Below are positions 1 to 8,275 of a stretch of DNA of 34,488 bases, in pieces (positions within the stretch are counted from its first letter, which is position 1; the number at the start of each line of letters is the position of its first letter). The notes under the pieces are model-generated. The model searched no databases. It saw nothing but the letters and a program-made list of their open reading frames with translations, and was not told where the DNA came from. A program made the position numbers and the translations under genes. Source of the stretch: Sulfuritalea sp. (GTDB taxonomy: Bacteria; Pseudomonadota; Gammaproteobacteria; Burkholderiales; Rhodocyclaceae); the NCBI GenBank assembly GCA_021738385.1, contig JAIPCF010000022.1:1-34488 (forward strand), given 5' to 3'.

Positions 1-15
1 ATGACGTTCAGTTTG

Positions 16-1305
16 TTACGGATATGTCTCCACGAGAACGGCGCCGCCTTGGCCGCCGCCGATGCAAATCGAGGCGATGCCGCGCTTGGCTTTGTTTCGC
101 CTCAGCACATGCAACAAATGCAGCACGATGCGCGCGCCCGAGGCGCCGACCGGATGGCCCAGCGCAATCGCGCCGCCGTCTACATTCAGCTTGTTCGTAT
201 CCAGCTCACCCATCTCTCCGTCCAGCCCGAGCTGCTCGCGGCAGTAGTCGTCGTCGTTCCAGGCTTTGAGGCAACCCTGCACCTGCGCGGCGAAGGCTTC
301 GTTGATTTCCCATGCGTCAAGATCATTCAGGCCCAGGCCGTGACGCTGCAGGATCGGTGTTGCGGCATGCACCGGGCCGAGGCCCATCTGCGCCGGGTCG
401 AGTCCGGCCCACTGGGTATCGGTGATTTTGCCGATCGGCTGCAGTCCGAATTTCTCAACAGCGTCGGCGGATGCCAGCAGCAGCCAGGCTGCGCCATCGG
501 TAATTTGCGAGCTGTTGCCTGGGGTGATCTTGCCGTAGGTGCGATCGAAGAAAGGCTTCAGTTTCGCCAGGTTTTCCACGCTCGAGTCGTGGCGCACACC
601 ATCATCATTTGCGTATACCTTGCCGCCGGTATCGATCAGCGGCACGATTTCGTCAAAGCGGCCGCCTTCCTGCGCCGCGGCCACTTTCTTGTGACTGTCC
701 ACCGAAAACGCATCCATGTCCTGCCGCGAAATGCCGAACTTCCAGGCCAGGTTTTCTGCGGTCTGGCCCATCATCAAATTGACTACCGGGTCGGTCAGGC
801 CTTTGACGATGCCAATCACCGGGCTGAGCATCATGCCCAGACGCAGCTTGGCGAACATGCCGAGCTTCTGGCCGAGGCTGCGCGCCTGGGTCATTTTCGA
901 GAACCACAACACCATCCTGTCCGAATACAGCAGCGGCGTGCGTGACAAGGCATCGACACCGCCGGCCAGTACCAGTTGCGCGCGCCCGAGCTGGATATTG
1001 GCGATGGCCGAATCGAGGGCCTGCATCCCCGAAGCGCAATTGCGCATCACCGTCCAGCCCGGCACCTTGTGGCCGCAGCCGAGGCGCAGTGCAATCACGC
1101 GGCCGATATTCACCTCGTCGACACTCGGGCTGGCACAGCCGACGATCACCTCGTCAAGCTGGTCGGGAGCAAACGGTTGGCGCGCGAGCAGGGCGCGGCC
1201 GGATATGGTGGCCAGATCGGATGCCGAAAACGGCCCCGGCACATTGCGCGACTTGAGGAAAGGCGAGCGAGCGCCATCGACGATATACACAGGTTCAAAC
1301 TTCAT
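16..1305 (-). CDS. Acetyl-CoA C-acyltransferase (thiolase, FadI-like)
   Basis: A 429-aa thiolase catalysing the last step of beta-oxidation, CoA-dependent cleavage of 3-ketoacyl-CoA. The acylated nucleophile is Cys90 in RNCASGMQALDSA. The C-terminal catalytic His is H384 in GHPVGASGAR, and the second Cys is C414 in CIGGGQGG. INEAFAAQ, another thiolase hallmark, is also present. The length fits FadI-type thiolases (about 430 aa) better than the roughly 390-aa acetoacetyl-CoA thiolases. It is the distal gene of the minus-strand tetR-fadE-thiolase run, 115 bp below fadE. That gap contains an inverted repeat, so it may be only partly cotranscribed. Family assignment is secure; chain-length preference cannot be read from the sequence. 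No FadB-type partner lies in the window, though one may lie beyond the left edge. Confidence 0.93.
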   Translation of the reverse strand: MKFEPVYIVDGARSPFLKSRNVPGPFSASDLATISGRALLARQPFAPDQLDEVIVGCASPSVDEVNIGRVIALRLGCGHKVPGWTVMRNCASGMQALDSAIANIQLGRAQLVLAGGVDALSRTPLLYSDRMVLWFSKMTQARSLGQKLGMFAKLRLGMMLSPVIGIVKGLTDPVVNLMMGQTAENLAWKFGISRQDMDAFSVDSHKKVAAAQEGGRFDEIVPLIDTGGKVYANDDGVRHDSSVENLAKLKPFFDRTYGKITPGNSSQITDGAAWLLLASADAVEKFGLQPIGKITDTQWAGLDPAQMGLGPVHAATPILQRHGLGLNDLDAWEINEAFAAQVQGCLKAWNDDDYCREQLGLDGEMGELDTNKLNVDGGAIALGHPVGASGARIVLHLLHVLRRNKAKRGIASICIGGGQGGAVLVETYP

Positions 1306-1345
1306 GAAAATCCTTTCACCACCAAGTCAGTGCGGGCACGGCGGG

Positions 1346-1394
1346 CACGGCGCTAAGGCTGGCGCAGGCGCATGTGTCGTGCGCCCGCGCCGTG
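1346..1394. other. Intercistronic inverted repeat between fadE and thiolase
   Basis: Perfect 8-bp arms CACGGCGC (1346-1353) and GCGCCGTG (1387-1394) flank a 33-nt GC-rich loop in the gap between the two minus-strand genes. The left arm also overlaps a direct duplication of GCGGGCACG. There is no T-tract, so this is not a classical terminator. It could be an mRNA-processing or stabilising hairpin; the function is inferred only. Confidence 0.35.
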
Positions 1395-1420
1395 TTCACC
1401 GTGTCGCCGTGGTACATCAA

Positions 1421-3760
1421 TCAGGCCGCCGCGCGCAGCGGCTTCTTGGCTTCGGTGGTTTCCACCGAAAAATCCTGCGGAAAATCATCAACCGCAATCG
1501 CCTTGTCGCGCAAGTGATTGCGGCGCTTGACCAAGGCGACTTCTTCGGCCGAGAGAATGCCGGCTTCCAGCGCGTGGCTCAGCTTGGTCGCCGTATCACC
1601 AGCGCCGACTTTTCCGGCTTTCTCGGCGGCACGCAGCTTGGCGTCGATCGGTTCGGCGGCAATCGTCGCCTCCAGTGCCAGCTCGATTACGCCGACGGCG
1701 TCGTTCTCCGCCGCAACTGGATCGCGCGGCACATACATCCCGGCGGTGAGCCGGTCGCGCGTCGCCGAGGGTGCGATCAGCTTGCTTGCCACCTCGTGGC
1801 CGAGTTGATCGGAAGCCACTTCGTAAGGCCGACCCAGCGGGAAGATATACCAGTGCAACACTGCCGCGATGAAGCGATTCGGGTAGTTGGATATCACGCC
1901 CTCGAAGGCATTTTGCATCTTGAACATGGCGTCCCAGATCGCCCAGTGCATCAGCGGTGCATCCTCGGCCTGGCGGCCTTCCGCCTCGAAACGCTTGAGC
2001 GTGGCCGAACACAAATACATCAGTGAAAGGATGTCGCCCAGGCGCGCCGAAAGTTTTTCCTTGCGCTTGAGATCACCGCCCATGACCACCATCGACACAT
2101 CGGACAGGAAGGCGAAAGCGGCAGAAAAGCGCGTGAGCTGCTGGTAGTAGCGGTGGGTTTCAGGCGCCACGTCATCCGGCACCGGGCCGAAGTGAGAACC
2201 GGTGAGGCCCATGCTCCAGGCGCGGAATCCGCGCGACCAGGCAAACCAGATATGTTTGACCAGCGCCGCATCAAAATTACGCAGACCTTTCGCGGCGTCT
2301 TCGTCACGCGCGGCCTCCATTTCCTTCAGCACGAAGGGATGACAGCGAATCGCGCCCTGGCCGAAGATGATCAGGCTGCGCGTCAGGATGTTGGCGCCTT
2401 CGACCGTGATGGCGACAGGTATCTGCTGGTAGGCACGACCCATGAAATTGTTGGGGCCAAGGCAGATGCCCTTGCCGCCGAGAATGTCCATGGCGTCATT
2501 CACCACCTGGCGCGTGCGCTCGGTGACGTGGTACTTGACGATGGCGGAAACCACCGAGGGCTTTTCGCCCAGATCGATGGCGCCGGCCGTCATGGTCCGT
2601 GCCGCATCCATCATGTAGGTGTAGCCGCCCATGCGCGCCAGCGGCTCTTCGATGCCTTCGAACTTGCCGATGGCGGTCTTGAACTGGCTACGCACCCGGG
2701 CGTAGCCGCCGGTAGCCCGCACCGCCAGCTTGGACATGCCGGTGTTTGACGAGGGCAGCGAGATCGAACGCCCGGCCGCCAGGCACTCCATCAGCATGCG
2801 CCAGCCTTGCCCCGCCATGTCCGGCCCGCCGATGATCCAGTCGAGCGGCATGAAGACATCCGTGCCCGAGTTGGGGCCGTTCTGGAACACGGCATTCAGC
2901 GGGAAGTGGCGGCGACCGATATTGACGCCGGGGTGATTTGTCGGCACCAGCGCGCAGGTGATGCCGATATCATTGATATCGCCGAGCAGATGGTCAGGAT
3001 CCTGCAAACGGAAAGCCAGGCCGAGGATGGTGCAGATCGGCCCCAGCGTGATGTAGCGCTTGTCCCAGGTGACGCGCATGCCGATCACTTCGCGGCCTTG
3101 CCAGATGCCTTTGCAGACGATGCCGGTATCGGGGATCGAAGCCGCATCCGAGCCGGCGTGCGGGTTGGTCAGGGCAAAGGCCGGGATATCCTGTCCTTTG
3201 GCGAGGCGTGGCAGATAGTGGTTCTTTTGTTCCTCGGTGCCGTAATGCAGCAGCAGTTCCGCCGGGCCGAGCGAGTTGGGCACCATCACCGATACCGCCG
3301 CCGCCGAACAGCGCGTGGACAATTTTTGCACCACCGCCGAATGCGCGTAAGCCGAAAACTCGAGACCGCCGTAACGCTTGGGAATGATCATGCCAAGAAA
3401 GCCGTTTTCCTTGATGTAGGCCCAGGCGTCGGGCGCAAGATCATTGTGAATCTGGGTGGTGTCCCAGTCGCTGACCATGGCGCACAAGGATTCGCATTCC
3501 TTGTCGAGAAAGGACTGCTCGGCAGCCGAAAGCTTGGGCTGCGGGTAGTCGAGCAGCTTTTTCCAGTCCGGCCGGCCGGAGAACAACTCGCCCTCCCACC
3601 AGACCGTGCCGGCTTCGAGCGCTTCCTTTTCGGTTTGCGACATGGTGGGCAGCAGCTTCTTGTACGCCGCAAAGATCGGGCCGGTAAGCAGAGTGCGACG
3701 CAGGGGGGGCAGCAAAAGCACAGCGGCGATTGCGGTAATCAAAGCCAGTAACCAGGTCAT
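1421..3760 (-). CDS. fadE: FadE-type acyl-CoA dehydrogenase
   Basis: A 779-aa acyl-CoA dehydrogenase of the long FadE type (the E. coli protein is about 814 aa), introducing the trans-2 double bond into acyl-CoA with FAD. Residues 2-20 form a hydrophobic N-terminal segment that probably anchors it to the inner membrane. The ACAD core follows (GMIIPKRYGGLEFS, PAFALTNPHAGSDAASIPD, then the helical domain with DILGGKGICLGPNN). The last 280 or so residues match the extra C-terminal region (DUF1974-like) seen only in this subfamily. The ATG at 3758-3760 has an AAGGA Shine-Dalgarno 8 nt upstream. The gene follows tetR by 27 bp, so both are probably under the palindromic operator at 4489-4506. Confidence 0.93.
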   Translation of the reverse strand: MTWLLALITAIAAVLLLPPLRRTLLTGPIFAAYKKLLPTMSQTEKEALEAGTVWWEGELFSGRPDWKKLLDYPQPKLSAAEQSFLDKECESLCAMVSDWDTTQIHNDLAPDAWAYIKENGFLGMIIPKRYGGLEFSAYAHSAVVQKLSTRCSAAAVSVMVPNSLGPAELLLHYGTEEQKNHYLPRLAKGQDIPAFALTNPHAGSDAASIPDTGIVCKGIWQGREVIGMRVTWDKRYITLGPICTILGLAFRLQDPDHLLGDINDIGITCALVPTNHPGVNIGRRHFPLNAVFQNGPNSGTDVFMPLDWIIGGPDMAGQGWRMLMECLAAGRSISLPSSNTGMSKLAVRATGGYARVRSQFKTAIGKFEGIEEPLARMGGYTYMMDAARTMTAGAIDLGEKPSVVSAIVKYHVTERTRQVVNDAMDILGGKGICLGPNNFMGRAYQQIPVAITVEGANILTRSLIIFGQGAIRCHPFVLKEMEAARDEDAAKGLRNFDAALVKHIWFAWSRGFRAWSMGLTGSHFGPVPDDVAPETHRYYQQLTRFSAAFAFLSDVSMVVMGGDLKRKEKLSARLGDILSLMYLCSATLKRFEAEGRQAEDAPLMHWAIWDAMFKMQNAFEGVISNYPNRFIAAVLHWYIFPLGRPYEVASDQLGHEVASKLIAPSATRDRLTAGMYVPRDPVAAENDAVGVIELALEATIAAEPIDAKLRAAEKAGKVGAGDTATKLSHALEAGILSAEEVALVKRRNHLRDKAIAVDDFPQDFSVETTEAKKPLRAAA

Positions 3761-3787
3761 GGCATTTTCCTTTTTGCTAAAAGACCA

Positions 3788-4459
3788 TCAGGCCGCGCGC
3801 TTTACACGCGGTTTTCTGACAGCTTGAGATTGAATTTCAGGCAGTGGCGCCCGCAGGCCGCCAATCAGAAAGCTCATCAGGCGGGTGTAGAGCGCTTCAG
3901 GGTCGGAATCGTCAATCGGGCCGAGCATGCGCAGCGCATCGGTGCCGGAGACGGCATACGACAGTGCGCCCATCATGAAATGAAAGCGCCAGAGAAATTC
4001 CTCCTTCGGTACATCGGGCAAAGCCTTGAAGAAGGCCGCGTTGTAACGGGCGATTACCCCCGCATACTCCTCGGCAAGAAAACGCCGGACGAATTCCGTG
4101 GGCTCGGTATACGTGCGACCCAGCAGGCGCATGAAGGTCTTGCCACTAGGGCTTGAGGCCGCCAGCCGGATCGCCACGCCAAAAAAGGATTCGACGATCT
4201 GCCTCGGCTTCAATGGTGCGCCCTGGGCTTCGGCTTCCAGCGCATCCAGTGCAGCAATGCGCTGTTCATTGAGCCAGGTCAGACGGCGCCGGAACACCGC
4301 CTCGATCAGCGCCTCTTTCGAGCCGAAGTGGTAATTCACCGCGGCAAGATTGGCCTTCGCGTCGGCAGTAATCATGCGCATGGTGGTAGCGTCGAGCCCA
4401 TGCTCGACGAACAGGTTCTCGGCGGCGTCAAGAATGCGGGAGCGGGTATCAATTTCCAT
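3788..4459 (-). CDS. TetR-family regulator, probable PsrA-like fatty-acid regulator
   Basis: A 223-aa TetR repressor. The N-terminal HTH is clear (SRILDAAENLFVEHGLDATT through AAVNYHFGSKEALIEAVF, roughly residues 6-55), followed by an all-helical ligand domain. It is the first gene of the operon with fadE and the thiolase. The perfect palindrome TTCAAAC-GAAT-GTTTGAA sits about 30 bp upstream and matches the CAAAC-N4-GTTTG half-site pattern known for PsrA, which releases DNA on binding long-chain fatty acids or acyl-CoA. I infer an autoregulated sensor of beta-oxidation. Start choice is uncertain: ATG at 4457-4459 is preferred, but an in-frame TTG two codons upstream (4463-4465) has a better spaced AGAGG ribosome site. 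Confidence 0.88.
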   Translation of the reverse strand: MEIDTRSRILDAAENLFVEHGLDATTMRMITADAKANLAAVNYHFGSKEALIEAVFRRRLTWLNEQRIAALDALEAEAQGAPLKPRQIVESFFGVAIRLAASSPSGKTFMRLLGRTYTEPTEFVRRFLAEEYAGVIARYNAAFFKALPDVPKEEFLWRFHFMMGALSYAVSGTDALRMLGPIDDSDPEALYTRLMSFLIGGLRAPLPEIQSQAVRKPRVKRAA

Positions 4460-4488
4460 GGGCAATCCGGCCTCTGATAAACATCAGT

Positions 4489-4506
4489 TTCAAACGAATG
4501 TTTGAA
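4489..4506. promoter_or_regulatory. PsrA-type palindromic operator upstream of tetR-fadE
   Basis: A perfect 18-bp palindrome, TTCAAACGAATGTTTGAA, with 7-bp arms around a 4-bp spacer. It lies between the tetR start and the divergent gene at 4635. The core CAAAC-N4-GTTTG is the published type of PsrA recognition sequence. It is placed to control the tetR-fadE-thiolase operon and possibly the divergent gene. Seen directly; the regulator assignment is inferred. Confidence 0.72.
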
Positions 4507-4634
4507 TCCTGACATTTGAAGGCGGCTTAAGTCAAGGAGGACACCCTCTAATTCTGCGTTGCGGCGCAGCAAATCGCCGTGCCGCCGCCGGCGGCCGATA
4601 CAATCAATCCAACTCCCATCGCTTCCAGCCCGCC

Positions 4635-5189
4635 ATGCGCCAGAAACCCGCGCCGAACTACCTGTCTGGCTACCCGGCCGCACTCACCGCAGAAGTACAG
4701 CGGCTGATCGAAGGTGATCTGCTGGCTGGACTGCTGCTCAAAAAGTATCCGCAGGCGCACACCGTGCGCACCGACAGCGCATTGCAACGCTACGTGCAGG
4801 AGCTCAAGGCCCGCTATTTGCGCAACGCCGGGCAACTGAGCAAGGTGATGTTCGACAGCAAGCTGCACGTCATGCGACAGGCGCTGGGTACGCATAGCCG
4901 CATCTCGCGGGTGCAGGGGCACAAGCTCAAGTCCAAGCGCGAAATACACATCGCGGCCGTGTTCCGCGAGACGCCGCCCGAATTCCTGCGCATGATCGTC
5001 GTCCATGAGCTCGCCCATCTGCGGGAGGCCGCGCACGACAAGGCCTTCTATCAGCTATGCCGGCACATGGAACCCGACTATCACCAGATTGAATTTGACC
5101 TGCGGGCCTATCTCAGCCACCTGCAAGCCAACGGGCAGCCCCTGTGGTCGGCCGCTACGATTGACCCTGCAGCAACTCGCAGCAGCTAA
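4635..5189 (+). CDS. YgjP-like metal-dependent hydrolase (M48-like)
   Basis: A 184-aa protein with a zincin motif HELAH at 124-128, a third candidate ligand H134 in HLREAAHDKAF, and the tail PDYHQIEFDLRAYLSHL. This arrangement (HExxH, then H and F a few residues on) is that of the YgjP/DUF45 family of putative metallopeptidases. No signal peptide or membrane segment is visible, so it is presumably cytoplasmic. It is divergent from the tetR operon and ends 20 bp from the convergent gene at 5210-5704. The biological substrate of this family is not established to my knowledge. Confidence 0.82.
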   Translation: MRQKPAPNYLSGYPAALTAEVQRLIEGDLLAGLLLKKYPQAHTVRTDSALQRYVQELKARYLRNAGQLSKVMFDSKLHVMRQALGTHSRISRVQGHKLKSKREIHIAAVFRETPPEFLRMIVVHELAHLREAAHDKAFYQLCRHMEPDYHQIEFDLRAYLSHLQANGQPLWSAATIDPAATRSS

Positions 5190-5209
5190 GCCGCCGACAA
5201 GGACTCGCC

Positions 5210-5704
5210 TCAATGCCGGGAGCGGCTCCCGCCATCGCCCCGGCGCCACTGCCCCGGGCGTTTGCTCTTGTCTACAGCAGGCTTGGGTTTGGGCACCAGC
5301 ATGTTGCGGCCCGGGCTTTTGAGAAAAACCCGGTGCGCCAGAATCGCGGCGCTGATCTGCTCCGTCGCAAGCGCAATGGCAGTGCCCTCATCCTTGGGCG
5401 TGTAGTCGGCCAGCGCCTGCTTGACGCCAAGCAGACGTTCCGCCGCCTCGGCCTTGCGCTTGTGCGCAATCCCGGACATGAACTCCCGCCCGCCGCGCGT
5501 CAGCGTAAAGCCGCCAGCCTCCTCACCGATCAGGTCCTGTACCGACAAGCGCAGAAAAGCCGCCGCCAGATCAACGTCCAGCGGAATCGAACCCTGCAGC
5601 AAGTCCGCCGCCGCCATGATCTCGGCAAGCTCCGCCGGCCGTCTTTTTGAGGAAACCGCCGTAGCCAGCAGAAGGAGTACATCCACATCGTGGATCGGGT
5701 GCAT
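5210..5704 (-). CDS. Hypothetical protein, possible winged-helix N-terminus
   Basis: A 164-aa protein I do not recognise. Its first 80 residues (IHDVDVLLLLATAVSSKRRPAEL, a helix-rich stretch, then GGFTLTRGGREFMSGI) read like a small winged-helix fold with a wing. The end is basic and low-complexity (PKPKPAVDKSKRPGQWRRGDGG). I chose the ATG at 5702-5704 because an AAAGG ribosome site sits about 10 nt upstream. The reading frame stays open upstream to 6052 only by running through the tandem-repeat array, and that extension is rejected. A DNA-binding role is a guess from the predicted fold. Confidence 0.6.
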   Translation of the reverse strand: MHPIHDVDVLLLLATAVSSKRRPAELAEIMAAADLLQGSIPLDVDLAAAFLRLSVQDLIGEEAGGFTLTRGGREFMSGIAHKRKAEAAERLLGVKQALADYTPKDEGTAIALATEQISAAILAHRVFLKSPGRNMLVPKPKPAVDKSKRPGQWRRGDGGSRSRH

Positions 5705-5815
5705 GGGATGACCTTTGTTTGAAGTGAACCGGAGCCGAACGACTCCCGGTGAGGACGCAAGTGTACTGGTTAGCGGAGCAATCCGGATCGATGCAGGCGA
5801 CTGACTATAGTCGCC

Positions 5816-5840
5816 GCGCCCGACGCTTGGCGTCGGGCGC
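5816..5840. repeat. Perfect 11-bp hairpin next to the tandem array
   Basis: Arms GCGCCCGACGC (5816-5826) and GCGTCGGGCGC (5830-5840) are perfectly complementary around a 3-nt TTG loop. The structure abuts the first tandem repeat unit. On the plus strand it is followed by AAAA, not a T-run. On the minus strand it precedes the 5210-5704 gene, so it is not a terminator for it. It may be an intergenic palindromic element that seeded the array. Confidence 0.6.
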
Positions 5841-6081
5841 AAAACTCGGCGCTGGTGAGACGGCACGCAAAACTCGGCGCTGGTGAGACGGCAAGAAAAC
5901 TCGGCGCTGGTGAGACGGCACGCAAAACTCGGCGCTGGTGAGGCGGCACGCGAAACTCGGCGCTGGTGAGACGGCAGGAAAACTTCCCGAAGGGACGCAA
6001 AGCGCTGGCGCTGGTGAAACGGCACGAAAACTCGGCGCTGGTGATACGGCACGCAAAACTCGGCGCTGGTGAGACGGTAGC
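5841..6081. repeat. Tandem array of about eight 27-28 bp repeats
   Basis: Units share the core ACTCGGCGCTGGTGAGAC followed by GGCACGC or a close variant. They begin at about 5841, 5869, 5896, 5924, 5952, 5979, 6027 and 6055. The sixth is interrupted by about 20 extra bases (TTCCCGAAGGGACGC); the others differ at one to four positions. The 27/28-bp periodicity is not a multiple of three throughout, so the array is not coding. There are no unique spacers, so it is not CRISPR. It lies between the end of the core region and the TcmP cassette and may have marked an insertion boundary. Confidence 0.85.
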
Positions 6082-6329
6082 TCGTCGGCCGGAGCGGACG
6101 GTGGTTGGCAAGCCATTAGCGCATGACTCCGTCCGTTTAAGAAAGGTAGGTTTCTGGTACGCCGCAGGTTCCACTAAGCTGCATCAGGTTGTTGGGCAGG
6201 GCAACAGACGGCACCTTGATGACAAACCAGTAGAAATGGAATTGGCATATAAATCACTAGGTTCTCCCCACTATGCTGGCAAACGTCAGGGGGCACACTT
6301 AACGCAATCTGCCACGGCTAAGACACTCC
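6082..6329. other. Gene-free leader before the TcmP cassette
   Basis: This stretch completes the roughly 625-bp gene-free region that also holds the tandem array. Base composition shifts towards AT around 6220-6260, with a TATAAA-like box at 6248-6253 but no well-spaced -35. I see no ORF, tRNA remnant or convincing terminator. The cassette promoter presumably lies here. Confidence 0.3.
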
Positions 6330-7499
6330 ATGGAAATCGACCACACCTATCGAGGCCGCGAGCATTCCCTCATCAAGCACGAACTGCTGAAGGGCTACCT
6401 GCAGAAGCTCCTGCTCATAGTTGGTACGAGCGGTACCCGCGAAATTACCTATGTAGATTGCTTCGCCGGTCCTTGGGGATCCGAAGATGAATCACTGGAC
6501 GGCACTTCCATCGCCATTTCCCTTGGCATCCTCAAGGGAGTTCAAGATACTCTCGCTGCACCGCCCTACAGCATTCCGAGCCTGAAGTTGCGAGCAATAT
6601 ATGTAGAGAAAGCAGAGCGTCGCTATCAACGCCTCGCGAGTTACTTGATGACCAACGCTCCACCAAGCATCGAATGCCACGCACTCTACGGCGACTATTC
6701 TGATTTGCAGGACGACATACTGCGCATGTGCGGCAAAGGGTTCGCTTTCTTTTTCATCGACCCAAAGGGGTGGAAGGATGTGACCATTCCGAAACTGCGC
6801 AAACTGGCTGCGCGGCCCCGTTCGGAGCTGCTGATTAATTTCATGTACGATTTTTTTAATCGATTCATTGATCTACCAAGTTTGAACAACCAGGTCACGG
6901 ACATGTTGGGTAAGTTGGACGAATCTGATCGACAAACACTAGCCGCGCGTTTGCCGAAGGATCGCGCGGCATGGGTTGTAAACCGTTATCGAGAGTGCTT
7001 AAAGGCTGCGGCTGGAACTGAGGGGCGTGAGAAACCCCGTGCATACCACGCGATTGTGAAGGACAAGGATAAGGACAGAACCAAATACCACATGGTCTAT
7101 GTCACTCGCCATCCCAAAGGGATTGTAGTGTTCGCTGAGCAGTCCGAGAAAGTCGACTTCATCCAGCGTGTTGTCCGGATACAAACAGCTCGCGAGAGAT
7201 CGGGGCAGAGAGGGCTGTTCGCACCGGAGCAAGAAGCGGAACAAATTGACGATGGTCGTGTCGGATTGGACATGGTCGAGGATTACTGGCTGAAATTGCT
7301 CGATACGGAAGCCAGAGCATTCGACGAAGCTGTGCTTGCTGACATGCTTGAAAGCCAGGGTTGGCAAATTTCGGACTTTCAGCAGGCATTTGGCCGACTT
7401 CAAGCCGCCGGAAAAGTGGAAAATATCGATGCTCGCGGAAGCCGGAAAAGGCACTTTGTTTATTTCGACAAAGCGGAGCGGCTAAGGAAAACAAGATGA
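6330..7499 (+). CDS. tcmP: Three-Cys-motif partner protein TcmP
   Basis: A 389-aa protein matching the TcmP family. Residues 16-30 (KHELLKGYLQKLLLI) are the typical lead-in. A nucleotide- or AdoMet-binding-like loop YVDCFAGPWG (41-50), an acidic strand end IYVEK (90-94) and FFIDPKGWKD (141-150) follow. These resemble motifs I, II and IV of Rossmann methyltransferases, IV being DPxxW rather than DPPY. The C-terminus (DMLESQGWQISDFQQAFG to the end) looks like a winged helix. The stop overlaps the next start (ATGA at 7496-7499), so the two are translationally coupled. By definition this family is encoded next to a three-Cys-motif protein, as here. The biochemical function is not established; a nucleic-acid-modifying or defence role is inference. 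The region is AT-richer than its flanks, suggesting transfer. Confidence 0.85.
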   Translation: MEIDHTYRGREHSLIKHELLKGYLQKLLLIVGTSGTREITYVDCFAGPWGSEDESLDGTSIAISLGILKGVQDTLAAPPYSIPSLKLRAIYVEKAERRYQRLASYLMTNAPPSIECHALYGDYSDLQDDILRMCGKGFAFFFIDPKGWKDVTIPKLRKLAARPRSELLINFMYDFFNRFIDLPSLNNQVTDMLGKLDESDRQTLAARLPKDRAAWVVNRYRECLKAAAGTEGREKPRAYHAIVKDKDKDRTKYHMVYVTRHPKGIVVFAEQSEKVDFIQRVVRIQTARERSGQRGLFAPEQEAEQIDDGRVGLDMVEDYWLKLLDTEARAFDEAVLADMLESQGWQISDFQQAFGRLQAAGKVENIDARGSRKRHFVYFDKAERLRKTR

Positions 7500-8275
7500 C
7501 CACCACTACATCGATCGAATGGACCGAACAGACTTGGAATCCCACCACGGGGTGCACAAAGGTTTCACCAGGGTGTAAGCATTGCTATGCGGAAACAATG
7601 GCTCGGCGACTGAAGGCTATGGGTGTTCGCGGTTATGAGAACGGCTTTGCCTTGAGTCAACTGCCAGAGCGTCTAGTCGAGCCGCTGGCTCGAAAAAAGC
7701 CAACGGTGTATTTCGTCAACTCGATGAGCGATCTGTTTCATGAGGACATCCCCTTCTCGTTTCTTGACCGTGTATTCGAAGTGATCGGCTCCACCCCGCA
7801 ACACACCTACCAAATTCTCACAAAGCGTTCGAGCCGGATGCGTAGATATTTTGCGAACAAGGGACGAAGAGTCCATGGCAATGTTTGGCTCGGTGTATCG
7901 GTAGAAGACCGAAGGCATGGCTTGCCGCGCATTGATGATTTGCGCGCCATCCCGGCAGCGATTCGATTTCTTTCCGTTGAGCCCCTTCTGGAAGACCTTG
8001 GCGAGATTGATTTACAGCACATTCATTGGGTCATAGTCGGAGGCGAATCGGGGCCGAAGGCCCGCCCGATGGAGCCAATGTGGGTAGCCAACATTAAGCA
8101 AGCTTGTGAAGCCCAAGGTTCCGCCTTTTTCTTCAAGCAATGGGGTGGATGGGGCGCGGACGGCAAGAAGCGGTCGAAAAAAGAGAATGGTCGTGTCTTT
8201 GCAGGGCGCACTTGGGACGCTATGCCGTTCACCAGTACAGTCGCAAATCTGAAAACGGTGGCGGTAGTGGCCTAG
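7496..8275 (+). CDS. Three-Cys-motif protein, phage Gp37/Gp68 (DUF5131) family
   Basis: A 259-aa protein whose N-terminus carries the family signature WNPTTGC-TKVSPGC-KHCYAETMARR: C20, C27 and C30 in a CX6CX2C pattern that resembles a radical-SAM-like Fe-S cluster site. Later landmarks are FVNSMSDLFHEDIPF, GVSVEDRRHGLPRIDDLR, RFLSVEPLLEDLG, VIVGGESGPKARPM and the C-terminal FFKQWGGW with GRTWDAMP, all typical of the Gp37/Gp68 family. I chose the ATG at 7496, which forms ATGA with the tcmP stop. The pair is complete and intact. A radical-SAM activity on a nucleic acid is plausible from the cysteines but unproven. Confidence 0.86.
   Translation: MTTTTSIEWTEQTWNPTTGCTKVSPGCKHCYAETMARRLKAMGVRGYENGFALSQLPERLVEPLARKKPTVYFVNSMSDLFHEDIPFSFLDRVFEVIGSTPQHTYQILTKRSSRMRRYFANKGRRVHGNVWLGVSVEDRRHGLPRIDDLRAIPAAIRFLSVEPLLEDLGEIDLQHIHWVIVGGESGPKARPMEPMWVANIKQACEAQGSAFFFKQWGGWGADGKKRSKKENGRVFAGRTWDAMPFTSTVANLKTVAVVA

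Noticed and set aside
1-945. Long plus-strand frame opposite the thiolase, and similar long antisense frames opposite fadE, ppc, ntrC and glnA
   Set aside because: These are high-GC shadows of genes with clear family motifs on the other strand; they lack ribosome sites and recognisable domains.
5210-6052. A 280-aa minus-strand protein through the repeat array
   Set aside because: The upstream half is translated repeat DNA whose frame depends on unit length. A proper ATG with ribosome site exists at 5704.
5841-6081. CRISPR array
   Set aside because: The 27-28 bp units follow one another directly with no unique spacers, and no cas genes are in the window.
6285-6305. Phage or tRNA attachment-like GGGGGCACAC sequence before tcmP
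   Set aside because: No tRNA end, no integrase and no second copy on the right side of the cassette.
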